Of a stretch of DNA of 64,000 nt, positions 1 to 11,007 are shown piece by piece. The translations under genes and the position numbers were made by a program. Below the pieces are notes generated by a model that saw nothing but the letters and a program-made list of their open reading frames with translations, did no database searches and was not told the origin of the DNA. The stretch lies in the NCBI GenBank assembly GCA_001599975.1, contig BCIO01000004.1, positions 2,949,328 to 3,013,327 of the forward strand. Direction: 5' to 3'. Origin of the DNA: Cystobasidiopsis lactophilus (lineage: Eukaryota > Basidiomycota > Agaricostilbomycetes > Agaricostilbales > Chionosphaeraceae). Numbering within the stretch: position 1 is the first letter of the stretch; the number at the start of each line of letters is the position of its first letter.

Positions 1-785
1 GAAGATGTTGTTGGGTGCAAGTTGACATTCTGCCCGACCTCAAAGCTTTGGCATTTGGGGCGAGGAGCGCGAGCTGGAAACTTGGCTTCTGCTGTGCCCA
101 CCACGTTTGGAGGCGAGCTCCGGTCTGAGGTGGGTTCTTGCTTCGTACCTGAGCCAATGTAAGGGCTGCAACGGCATGGCGTCCACAGACCTAGAGACGG
201 CGCTCGATTGAGGACATTTGGCCTGGTCACTTTGACGAAGTTGCCAGTTGGTACAAGCCGCAAGGTGCGTTCTACCTCTCATCGCTAGCCGTCTTGAACG
301 GCTCGAAAGTGAAGGAGATTTGCACAGGTATCAAGCTAGCTCCTTTTCAACGAGATCTGGCGTGGATATCTTTCGACTATCAACCATCTGGGATCGGACT
401 TGGTGCGTTTTGCTGCCTTTGCCTTAGCCATTTTGCACCCATCGAAGGCTTACATGAGGAGCCTGATGCACAGCTTTGAGGCCATTAAACCAGTAGCTTC
501 GATCATCATTCGGCAAGGGGAGATCACCACCACCACCACCCACCACGGAGCTGTGAAGCCCTGGAAACGTAGTCGGTCAATAAAGCAGAAAGGTGAGCTC
601 AATGCACCTCTTGTAGCCTGATATGCGGCTAACTTCTCGCGGTTTGGACTCACAGTTGCATTGCCCGTCTCTCGAAAGACCTGTCAAAAGATCTCTTGAG
701 GCCTGGTGAGACAGCGCTCCTTCCTCTTAGCCATTTCTCTGGCTAATTGAGGGTCTGAATGCTCACAGATAATCCTGCCCGAGCC
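1..785. other. Left edge and probable 5' leader of the membrane-protein gene
   Basis: No gene can be supported on its own here. From about 590 the stretch contains what look like short exons separated by GT...CACAG introns (for example exons beginning near 655 and 770). They lead into the gene that starts at 786. The frame is open back to about 655, but an in-frame TAG lies upstream with no ATG in between, so these segments are read as 5' untranslated exons. A short CAC/ACC repeat lies near 525-545. Confidence 0.4.
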
Positions 786-3700
786 ATGCCAAAGCTCAGG
801 AGCGACGACTCGTCCGTTCCGGTGGCAGGTGGGTGGTGACTTGACCTTACTCGGCCCTCGAGTTTGACTTAGGCTTATGCCCACAGATCTCACTGCCCAA
901 CTCATGTTACCTGTTCAACCTGCCCGACAATTTGCCGGGTTGACCAACAAAGAGGAACCGAGCATGGTCGGTGGTGGGTTCTGCTTTTACCTCACTTGCT
1001 TTGCTTTCGCAAGTTTTGAACGCTTCATTGACCACAGACTTACCGCTTGTCATTATCAAACGATCCGCCATTGAAGATCCACCGGTCGCTGCTCAGAACT
1101 TGGAGGACGAAGGATCAGGTGGGTTCGATGCTCCCTTACTCCATTCGGAGTGCGGTCCTGAAATCATCCTCCACAGTACTGCCCGACAGTAATGCATCAC
1201 GACTTGACAAGGGACCGTCCCGAGTTCCCAGCGTGAAAGGCGCAGGCAGCTTGCCGAAGCCCATCATCCGCAAAGACACGCCAGCTTCTGGCTTGCCCCG
1301 CCGCCGCGTGGTTCACTTTGCAGACGCCGACCAAGACGTTGGTTCGCCAAGCCCTTTGATCTCTGCCAAATCTGAAGAGGGCGCTCTCACTTCGTCTGCC
1401 GTCGAGGACGACCCGGTGGCTTCGATCGCCAAACGCGCTTCCACCCTTTCTTCTGTCGACATGCCTGCCCAGAAAGGCCATCCAAACGACTCCAAATCGT
1501 TCAAAGACCTTCCCTCTGGGCCCTCGTCCCTCTTGAAGCACGACGCCTCCAGCGGCCCGATTCGGCCTGTGAAGACTTTTCGCCAGCCTCGACCATTTGG
1601 CGCTTCGCCTTTCCGAAACCCTTCCAAGCCCTTCGCTCCTCCTTCTCCCAGCGATGACATCGCGCTTCCTCTCCTGCCTGGCGCGATCAATAACCGACCT
1701 TCAGATCGCCGAGTGTCAGGCAGCAACAAGCGCACCATCTTACACCCTCTCTCGATGGTCGAAGTGGAAGAGGACTACACCAGCTTGTTCGACAGCACCT
1801 TCATGGATGCACTGGAGAAGAGTCGGAAAGTCAAGAGGGCCGTCTTCCTGCCCTTCTCTTCCGCTGCCGCTTCCGCAACTTCGCCATCTGCCATTGGAGG
1901 AGCGGTCAAAGAAGATGAAGAGGGCCGGTTTGAAAATGCTCCGACTGATGGCAAAGTTGCTGTCGAAGGCCTGGGCCTGGGTGTTCGCTCGCCGGCTGAG
2001 GTGGTGGACTTGATTCGGTAAGTGAACTCACCCTCATCCCTGCACAAAGTGGATAGGTCATGATAGTATCCTTACAGACCCAGAGGCAAGACCAGATTGG
2101 ATTCGGATTTGCGCGTCAGGCTTGGGCGCCGCGCCACCACTACATCCTCGGCCACCTCCACCGGTGGCGGCGCCAACAAGCCTGGTGGTCAGGCTCAAGC
2201 GTCGTTCAACGCCCCGAATGGCAACAACTCCCCGTCGCCGACTTCTTCGACGTCGAGCAGCACCTCATCTCCAACTCACACCACTCCTTCGACCAACGAC
2301 CAGACCTCGATGATCGTGCCCCTGATCCCCATCAGCATCAGTGACTCGCTCAACTCGACTTCACCTTGTCCATCTACTTCAGGCGCCTCTTTGTCGCCCG
2401 CTATGGCTCTGACATCGAGCAGCGCTCCGCCCTCTCCCTTACTGCCCGGCTCCCCGCTTTCGCCATCTATCGGCGCCTACGCCTCGCCCGTTATCACCAA
2501 CCAAGCAGCTCAGTTCTCGTCTGCCGCTGACACTCGTCGAGTGGAAGAAATGGCGCCTTTCATCGTCGCCATGACTCTGGGCATCGTCCTTTGCCTCAGC
2601 GTGACCACCTGGCTAGCCTGGCTTTTCCGCAAGAGCCGACGTCTGGCTGCACTCCAGAACTTCAAGCCGCTTCCTCCCGCCGTCAGCTACAAGGACGAAA
2701 AGAATGGCGGCGCTGGCACCGGTGTGGCTCGACCGGCTTCGGCAGCCACCTCCAAGTTTGGCGATCGGTCCCCGTCTTTGATGCTCCCAGATCACTTTTG
2801 GAGCTCTCAACAAGTGCCTCTGGACCAGCGCTGGTCCATATCCTTTGACCGACCTCTGCCACGCGCAGGCGCCGAAAGTCGACTGGACTCGGTCGACGCC
2901 TGCTCCATCCACTCCAGCTACTCTGACACCTCTGGAGCTTCTACTGACCTCGAAATGCGGTCCAACAAGTCTTCTCAGACCTCCTTCGACCACGGTGGCC
3001 CGAATCGCAAATCCATCACTTTGGGCGGCACGACTTTTGGCCTGGTCGACACGGCCCACTACCTCGCCCAATCCAGACGAGCCAGGAGCAGGAGCAATCC
3101 CGATGGATGCTACTACAAGGACCGCGCTCGCTTGGGCTCTCGCGCTTCCGTCAAATCCTTCGGCGCTTCATTGAGAAGCTTGAAGAAGCCTCGCACTCGG
3201 ACTGGTGAGTGGTGTTACTCTTCACGCAACGTTCTGATGCTAAATCGTGCTCTATTGCTCACAGTCTCCTTCGACGCCAAGCCGACCAAGCCAGCCCGCT
3301 CTTCTCTTCGCCCTTTGACGCAGCTCATCTACGCGTCGGACTTCAACTTTGACGAAGAGTGCAACGCGGCTCTGTCCAGTGCCGCTGAATCCACCTCAAA
3401 GCAGCTGTCTACGCCTTCCAAAATTTCGGAGCTGCCGGAGACGCCTGAAGTGCCGCGCAACTCTCGAGCCAACAGCTGGCGCTCTTCCGTTCAAACGCGC
3501 AACTCACACTACTCAGACTACTACGCTGGCATGTTCAAGCACAAGAACGCGCCCTCTCAGTCTGGCACCATCCACAGCGCTCACCACCTCGGCATGCCTC
3601 GGGACGACTCCATGGTCATCGACCCCAACGTCTATCAACAGCAACAGCAGTCGGATGGCTTTTCAAACGTCTTCCAATCCTCCGACGGCGCCTACTACCG

Positions 3701-4382
3701 CTCCCTGACCGCTGCTGAAGAAGACGACCTGGCGACAAACTACGACGGCGCGTCCGTCATCTCGATGGAGCCACCCTCACCTGGGCGTCCTTTGGCCACT
3801 CAAGATAGCGTCTACACCATCAAGCCGGATACTTCGACGCCAGAGCCAAAAGCCAAAAGCCTGTCCACCCAGTTTCCCGTGCCACCTCCACCCTCTCGCG
3901 TCGGCGCCGCCTTGGCCAGGCTCACCAATACCTCGCTGTCAGATGCGAGTAAATTGACTCCAGAGAAGACCAGCGGTACGGGTGCTGCGCCCGCCATTCC
4001 CCAAACGCCAGCACGCCCACCCAGAGCAAGGACGACTTCTGCCTCGACCTCGGTGGCTCGCCGTCGCAAGTCTGCAAACCTGGAGCAAAGCAGCAGCAGT
4101 CAGACCTTGGCAGCTTTGGGCACGCGTCGGATGTCGGCGGTGTCCACCTACTCCATGATCTCCTCTCCCAGCAACCTCTCCGTCTCGCAAGTCGAATTTG
4201 CGCAGACCGGCAAGCGGCAGGCGGCCACTCTCACCAAGCCCGATCTCCCTCGCAAGACCTCACCTAGCAGCCCTCTTTCGAATCCCGATGATGTGGAGGA
4301 AGAGGAAGAGTCGGACCTGTGGAAGCTGGCGCGGGCCAGAGTGCGGGCGAGAGCTTCTGGGATCAAGCTGCCCGACTTGTAG
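786..4382 (+). CDS. Ser/Pro-rich single-pass membrane protein, unknown function
   Basis: Six exons are inferred: 786-828, 887-973, 1038-1118, 1177-2017, 2078-3204 and 3265-4382. They join in frame into about 1,098 residues. Donors are GTGGGT/GTAAGT/GTGAGT and acceptors are CACAG/TTACAG. The protein is dominated by Ser, Pro, Thr and Ala. One hydrophobic segment (coded near 2551-2625, starting MAPFIVAMTLG) is followed by a basic stop-transfer FRKSRR, which suggests a Ser/Thr-rich side before it and a long cytoplasmic tail after it. The tail has a short Gln run (YQQQQQ) and ends in an acidic then basic segment. I do not recognise a family. A cell-surface or cell-wall-sensor-like role would fit the composition but is inference. 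The start is the first ATG compatible with the frame. The stop lies only 43 nt from the stop of the convergent downstream gene. Confidence 0.7.
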
Positions 4383-4425
4383 TCATCCAATTTGTTTCTT
4401 TCCCATTAATCAGTCCGAGAAGTTC

Positions 4426-6928
4426 CTAATTCAATGGCGTATCTAATTGAGTCGCGCCTAATAAGTGTGACTGCGCCATGTTGAGCTCGTCCTCGTATGG
4501 CAGAGTGGCCTCGTCGTCCTCGATGTGCTCATCATACGCCGTCCAGATCTGACAATTTGGTTTGAGACTCGACTCGCAGGCAACGAGGAAAGGGAAGGCG
4601 TACAGCGTCCTGCTCGTCGGGCGTGTAGACGTACTCCAACAAAATCTGGGCGCACTCGGCCAAGCCATCGACCACCTTTTGCTCTTCTGGTGCTAGATAG
4701 TCGGGTACTTCTGCTGCGGCCAACCTGCCGACCGAGACACAAAACATTTCGCCGACGCCATTGTACTGCTCTGAATGGACCTTGGACCGCAGAGTCGAGG
4801 ATGAGCTGAGGTAGAGCAGAAGCCTGACTGTAGCTGCCAGACGCTGGATAATGCTGTTGGCTAGCCTTAGGACGCCCCGCTGAGCCAATCAGAGAGAGAC
4901 AGTAACGAACGTCTTGGCCCGAAGGCGAATGATCCTAGTCCCACTGCTCTCGTACAGCAAAGACGAGTCTTCCCAGATGCGAGTGACGAGCTTAGGGATC
5001 AGGTTGGCCGATTTGCCGAGCAGGATGATGGAGTCTTCGTGGATGGTGCTCATGGTGGTCAGCACTCGGAGGACGTTGAAGAGAAAGTCGGAGTGCTCTT
5101 CGAAGGTCATGCTCGGCTGACTGGAGGCGAAATAGGAGGCTAAGCGGTCGACCAAAGGCAAGGACGGCTCCACTGAGCGATCGTCGACTTGCGCCAGCAA
5201 CGTAGACAGCATTTGTGGGGCTGTGTAGCGCCTGGTTAATTTCTGCCGACCATAAAAGAACGACAAAAGAATGTCTCTTACAGGCAGAAAGGAACAGGAG
5301 GAGCTCGACAGTAGCACACCAAATCGGCGGGTTGTCTTTCGTGTCCAGCAGTCGCAAGAGCACCGAAGGGCGCGAAGAGAAGACACCCTCCAGACTGACG
5401 ATCTCATCAGCCTGAACACTAATGGTGTGCACAAGAGGGCCTACCGCGTTGTGGAGACCGGATCTTGCACGATGCTCAACGTCGTCAGGATCTGCAAAAC
5501 GGCGAGCACGGCCCCCTCCTCTTGCAGAGTCTCTGCCGACTTCGCCTCGACCGTCTTTTGCATTTTCGCATTGCGCGGAGCATAGGCCAGGATGATGTCC
5601 GACAGGTTGGCGAGCATGTCGGAGGGCGGGTGCTTCTGAAAGGAAGCGTGTGATAAGAAATAAAGAGCGAAGATGTGGTGGAAAGCGACAAGTGAGGCAA
5701 TTAAAGATAGGGCTCTTGATAGCGGGAGGGTCTGCACGCCTGTCAGCGCCACAGAGAGGCTGGAGGAAGCGGGTGGACCCACCAGCCTTTGCATTAGGAG
5801 CCAGGCCAACAAATCAGACAGAGCCTTGCCAACAGCGGCTACCAAGTCCTCCAAGCCCACGTTTGTCAACGCAAGAGCCGAGAAGAGCGCTTTGCAGAGC
5901 AGGTCTTTTTTGGAGTGATGGTCGGGAGCCAGCTCGGGAGGAAGGGTGCAGTTGACGATTTCGTAGAGCGTGTTGCCAGAGCTCGAGCCGTCCAGTGTGC
6001 TCTTCACATCAATGTGGTTGAAAGCCAGAGACAGGATTTGGTTCTTCTCGAGTTCGTGCTCCGAGGCCAGCCGGGCGAAACCAGCCGCGGACGTCTCTGC
6101 CATTGGCGCATCCACATCCATGCCACCTATGGCATCGTGGTCACCAAAAGACTGGGGCGAAGGAGGCGTGTGGTGCCCGTGGTCGACGACGGTCCTGGGA
6201 GGGGTGGCCTGCACTCGGAACGAGTTGTTGAAACCAGCAAACCGCTCCGTGTCCGTCTTCTTCACGTCCTTTTTCGTAAGCACGGGCGAAGTTTTGGCCT
6301 GCAGAGGCGAGCTGGGGCGGCGCTGTTGCGGGCGCCGGGTTGGGCTGGCTGACGGGGTGCTGGTGGCCGCCTTCTGGCTCTGCATCATCCTTTGTCGCCG
6401 CGCCGCCGCCTCTGACTCTTGCTTTGCAAAAATCTTGGCCGTGTTGGCTCGTTCCAGGTCGGCTTTGAAGGAGCGCTGCATGTCCTCGATCGTCTCCTGC
6501 AGCTTTCGGTTCTTCTCCGTCTGCTCCTGCAGGGCTTGGTTGGTCTTTGCTTCTTCCTGGACGTTCATTTTGGGTCCAAGAAATGTGATCGCGAGAGAAG
6601 GAAGGAGCCCACTTGAGCCTTGAGCCTCCGAATCGTGTTGACTTCGCCTTCTTTGCTGACCAGCTTGCGCTGAGCCTCCGCCTTCTGCCTTTCCGCCAAG
6701 GCCGCCCGCTCTTTCAACTGCTTGGAGCTTGAGTATGAGAACGAGGTGCGAGGTGGAGAAAAGCCCAACCTGTCTGATCTCTGCCCTCAGCCCGTCGACA
6801 TCGTCTGGCTCCGGGTCGAGGCGCGGTCGCTTCGCCGGCGGCCGCTGCGTGTGCTTCTGCTCAATCTCATCCACAGCTTGCAGAAAAGCGTCGTCGAGAA
6901 ACTCGTCGCCAAACTCGTCGTCGCTCAT
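4426..6928 (-). CDS. ATRIP/Rad26-like DNA-damage checkpoint protein
   Basis: The N-terminus is acidic (MSDDEFGDEF...) and carries a basic patch (PPAKRPRL). A long charged coiled coil follows (exons 6613-6720 and from 6556 downward), then a linker rich in Ser, Pro and Gln and a helical C-terminal half. This order is that of ATRIP/Rad26/UvsD: an acidic RPA-binding recruitment motif, a coiled coil for oligomerisation, and helical repeats that bind the Mec1/ATR kinase. The protein would recruit ATR to RPA-coated single-stranded DNA in the nucleus. Introns are inferred at 6721-6769, 6557-6612 and 5221-5281, with one near 5411-5470. Two very short in-frame gaps near the 3' end (4880-4906, 27 nt, holding a TGA; 4549-4573, 25 nt) must be spliced or the protein is truncated. 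An alternative start nine codons upstream (6955) exists. The assignment rests on architecture, not on a decisive motif. Confidence 0.55.
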
Positions 6929-7406
6929 CGACGCGATTTGGCGTTCTCGGTGCAAGAGCGGCTTGTCCCAACCCAGCGACCTCTGCCCTGCTGCTTTCTC
7001 GATTGAATGGTTGGCGCCTTCCAGTGGGAGCTAATCGATCGAATTCCGTTCCTGTCCTCTGAGCTCCAGTCTGCCCCAATGCTTCCTTGCTCACGACGGA
7101 TTCAATCGCCTCGATTGCCACTGGAAGTCCTTATCTCCCTTGTTGCCTTGTGTTAGTCGGCTTCGCTCTTTTGACACGCAGATTTTGGTGGCGGGACAAA
7201 CACAAATCCAGCGACAGCGGAGCGTCGGCGTCTTTCAAGGCGGTGCAGGGATGGCCAAATTCGTGCCGCTTCTCTTGCCCTTCCTCCCGTATCCTGCTCT
7301 TCTTCCTCTACGGCCGCAAGTATACTTGCGCTTCACTGCACTGGGGTCAATCGCCGAACGCCTCTTGTCTTCCTGTGACCGGAGAGAACATACGTCGCCA
7401 ATTTCG

Positions 7407-9822
7407 ATGGCAGCCCCTATTCAACTGCGTTCAAACGGTCGACCAGCTGGCCCTCCTATAGCCAATACGGGATTGAGTCTGGTCTTTGAACCTAGGGGAC
7501 GTGTTAGTGCAGAGTGAGGCGGCGCCACCATCTCTCGCTCTGCTCGTTGGTGTCGCTGAACAATAGGCCAATCCACCAGAGTAATTTTTGTCCACGGATT
7601 GGGTGGGCATCCCGAGAAAACTTGGACACACGAAGGTTTGTGTCGATTTACTCGGCGGCCATGTTGCCTCGTTCGTTAAGGCGCGGATTATCCAGACTCC
7701 CAAACATTTTGGCCTCGCGACATCCTCGCAAGCGAGAATGCCGACTTCAAAGTTTTCACGTTCGGTTACGCTACGGATGCGCTGGCTTTGGGAACGGGTG
7801 GCAATTTCGGCACGATTTACGACCATGCCACCAACCTGTTAAACGCTGTCGCATTCTCGCACGTAGGCAACGAGTATTTATTCCCAAAAACCTCCCCTGA
7901 TTCAACCGAACAGGTTGCAGGCCGGCCCCTTGTCTTTGTCGCCCATAGCTTGGGCGGACTTCTAGTCAAGCAGGTGCGTTCAGAGCATGGCTATTGACAC
8001 ATGTCTAAACACTTGGCATCCAGATGTTTATTCTGGCTAAGATGAGAAACTCCAATCCTCGTGAAGCTTCGATCCTGTCCGACACCAAAAGCATCATGTT
8101 CTTTGGCACTCCTCACACCGGTGCCACGGCTGCGGATTGGCGCAAGTTTGGCCAGCGCCTCGTTGGTCTCGCTGGTTACAAAATCAACCACAATCTTGTC
8201 CGACAACTTGAGAGTGGCGGTAACGAGCTTATGGAGCTGGATCGAGACGCTCGGGGCATCATCAATGACGCCGTGCCGACTGGTATCCACACTTTCTACG
8301 AATTGAAACCAATACGCCGAAGGGTGTTCATATTCTCGGCTGCCTTAACGGTAAGTGGAAGTGTTAAATGAGCAGGGCCGCACCTGACATCCATGTAATC
8401 AAGGTTGTTGACAAAGCCTCAGCCTCATGGCGCGGGTCTCATACCCAGGAGAAAACTTATGGTCTCAATGCCGACCACCTCAGCATGTGCAAGTTCAGCG
8501 AATCAGACCCCAACTACCAAGATGTTCGGATAGCGTTCGGACTTGTGACCGAAGGCTTGAACGACACTCCCCCAACTGTGACCACTCCTACGCCCCCTCT
8601 TGAAGAGTCGGCTGCATTCAGTCCGGCACCGTCGGTTGCAGCGCCTGTCGCCGATGCTGATGCCACTGCCGCCGTCTCAACCCTTGAAACTTCGGATGTA
8701 ATTATCAGCGACACGGGAATGAACCTCATCTTCACGCCTGTGGAAGGAGCTGTGGCCGCTGAGTACGTATATATGATGTTGTTAATTTGTTGGTGGTATA
8801 CTGATGTTTCGACAGAGTCATCTTCGTTCACGGCTTGTACGGACACCCTGCAGACACATGGACCCATAACGGTCGGCTACCTCTGCCTTGCATATGATCA
8901 ACTCGACCTCGCGTTGACGAGAAGGCTCAGACTCGAACACGTTTTGGCCCAGAGATCTGCTCGCTTCCGACTTCCCCCAGCTAAAAATATATAGCTTTGG
9001 ATTCGCTCCTTGGAAGTTATTCACTACCGGCGCAACTACATTTGATCGTGCTAGCAATCTTCTTACTCTGGTGGCCCACCAGCATGTAAGCCGCAACTTC
9101 TGGGTTGCCTTCTACCTGAACGAGGTTGTAGGAGCAAGGTCGACCGATTCTCTTTGTTGCCCATAGTCTTGGTGGCCAAATAGTGAAAGAAGTGAGTCTC
9201 CGGCTGATCGAAATTCCCTCTTCTCAGCTCACAAGGAACAGCTCTTCCACTTGGCCGCAAAAGAATCCTGCTGTTCAGTCAATCCTCTCAGATGCGACAG
9301 CGTTGATGTTCTTTGGTACTCCTCAGCGGAGTTTCTCCGACATGCGAATAGACACAATCTTTGTGAAAAGTTTAGCATTGCAAGTTCCAGAGTTTGGCAG
9401 GGGTGCGTTGGATTTTCGTCTTCGCTTGGTGGTTACAGTCTCAATGAGAACCCCACTCGGAAAAGAGACCTTTGCCCAAGAACTCCGGAAGACTCTCGAG
9501 AGCATTCAGGTGATCGATCAGTGCTCTCGCCCAGTCATCGAAGACAACGTGCGCAATGTGTACACATTCTTCGAAGTGCAATCCCAGTTGGGTGTCACGG
9601 TTAGACAGTTTTGGATAGTATGTCTGCGCATCATCCTTGAAACCTAATCTTTAGGTGCAGGTTGTCAACAAAAGCGCGGCTACGTTTGGATGCCGACAGG
9701 AAGAGGTGTTCCCATTGGACGCGGACCACGAGGCATTAAGCAAGTTTGCCGGCAGAAATGATCCCAATTATCAACTGGTTAAGGTTGCATTTTCCAATTG
9801 CATGAGGAGCCTCGGCCTGTAG
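7407..9822 (+). CDS. Bimodular serine esterase: two tandem alpha/beta-hydrolase domains
   Basis: Exons join into 621 residues holding two copies of the same module. Each has VIFVHGL.GHP..TWTH (oxyanion-hole HG), then FWPRD.LAS, then the nucleophile elbow VAHSLGG (coded near 7935 and 9160), then FFGTP, and late in the module a conserved ADH...KF whose His is the likely catalytic His. The same order is seen in DUF676/SERAC1-like lipases and in the serine-esterase domains found at the N-terminus of many fungal NLR proteins. Here no NACHT/NB-ARC or repeat domain follows. Intron positions match between modules, and two exons have identical lengths (56 nt at 7580 and 8816; 60 nt at 7914 and 9132), so the gene arose by internal duplication. 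An upstream exon with a hydrophobic stretch (about 7087-7210) could extend the N-terminus. Substrate is unknown; both Ser nucleophiles are present. Confidence 0.8.
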
Positions 9823-9959
9823 AACAACGGCCTTCTCAGTGACGGCGGATCAGGGAGGGCGAGGGAACGCATAGCGGCAAGGCACAACTTAGAGCTGAAA
9901 CCGAAGCTAGCACAAACCCAGCGAGGAATACCACACGCAAGAACCTTTCTATTACAGCC

Positions 9960-10692
9960 TCATGCGTCCAGATTCGGCTCCCTCCTCATGATAGGCACCA
10001 AGCGATCCTCGCCTTTGACCGTGACAGGCACATGAGCGGCCTCTCGAAAGCCCAGCGAAGCGTACAAGCCCTGAGCACCGAGTCATTGAGTGAGATGGAT
10101 GCATTGAAAACGAGCGAGGGGCACACCTTGCCAAAAGGCGACGAAGCCAGGATGACCGGCAAGCCTGCGGCGTTTGCCACCTCGACGCCTTTGGCGCTCA
10201 GAGCCTTTCCTGCCCCTCTGCGCTCAAAGTCTTTCGCAGTGCAGACCATTGCTGCGTCTGCGGTGATCTTCCCACTTAGGGCCTTAATTGGAAAGTAGAA
10301 AGCAAAGACGCACAAACGTAAGGCTCGCCCTTGGCGACCTTGGCCAGAGCGGCGTAGATGGCGTTGAAGAAGGAGGTGTAGAACGCCACGTTGGTTCCTT
10401 CAGGAGGGGTGGGCAAAGCGGGCGAGGCAGGGTACTGGGCCGGCTTTTGCTGGAAGATGGCAAAGGCCTTGATGGTGCCCTCCGGGTCGACGGCCTTGAA
10501 CACCGTGTGCAGTGGGTTCAAGATGGACGCAATATATGCTTTTTCGAGGTCGGCAGTCGCGTCGGCAGGAGAGCAGCCTTCAAACATGGCCCAGTGGAAG
10601 GTGGACTCTGAGTAGCGAGCCTGCCGCATTTCGGCCATGGAGCGCGCGTCTTTGGGGTCGGTCACCAGCTCGACGTGGAAGCTGAGGCTCAT
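9960..10692 (-). CDS. GNAT-family N-acetyltransferase
   Basis: Starting at MSLSFHVELV, three exons give a protein of about 210 residues. The conserved GNAT core is visible late in the protein: a beta strand, then R-R-G-A-G-K-A (the acetyl-CoA pyrophosphate-binding Q/RxxGxG/A loop), then a helix, then ASSPFGKGLYASLGF, the usual GNAT ending where a Tyr and a GF motif close the fold. The first intron is only 35 nt (GTTTGTG...TTAAG); reading through it meets a stop, so it must be removed. The second intron ends in GCTCAG just before GLYASLGF. Substrate cannot be predicted; the Pro-rich insertion (PALPTPPEG) resembles small-molecule GNATs of fungi. It is convergent with the esterase gene upstream. 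Confidence 0.75.
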
Positions 10693-11007
10693 GGCTGGTC
10701 GTTGTGGAAGACCAAGCCTCTCCTGACTTCGCATAGTCTTCGCATGACTCCGAGTCCACAGCGCGGAGCCCAAATTTAGTCAACAGAGCAAGCATTTCGC
10801 CGGCCTCTGGCCAGCATTGGAGCCAAGGGGCAATTTGGGATCAGCAGCAGGGCATTTCAGACAGCAATAAGAGGCACAACATGACGGCCCAGAGCCAACC
10901 AGCGAGGAACGAGTGGCGAAGTCACGTTTGCTCTCCTGTTTGCAGTTTGTTGTTTTGGTCTTGCCCAGCTCCAGCGACGCTCCCCTTGCCCTCGAGTGCC
11001 ATTCGAG

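Noticed and set aside
520-550. CAC/ACC run as a possible poly-His coding tract
   Set aside because: No supported coding frame crosses it; it is a simple-sequence run in the leader.
5411-5470. Apparent frameshift in the ATRIP-like gene after the block TLSIVQDPVSTT
   Set aside because: An ordinary intron with acceptor ...GTGTTCAG restores the frame into ADEIVSLEGVF, so a break is not needed.
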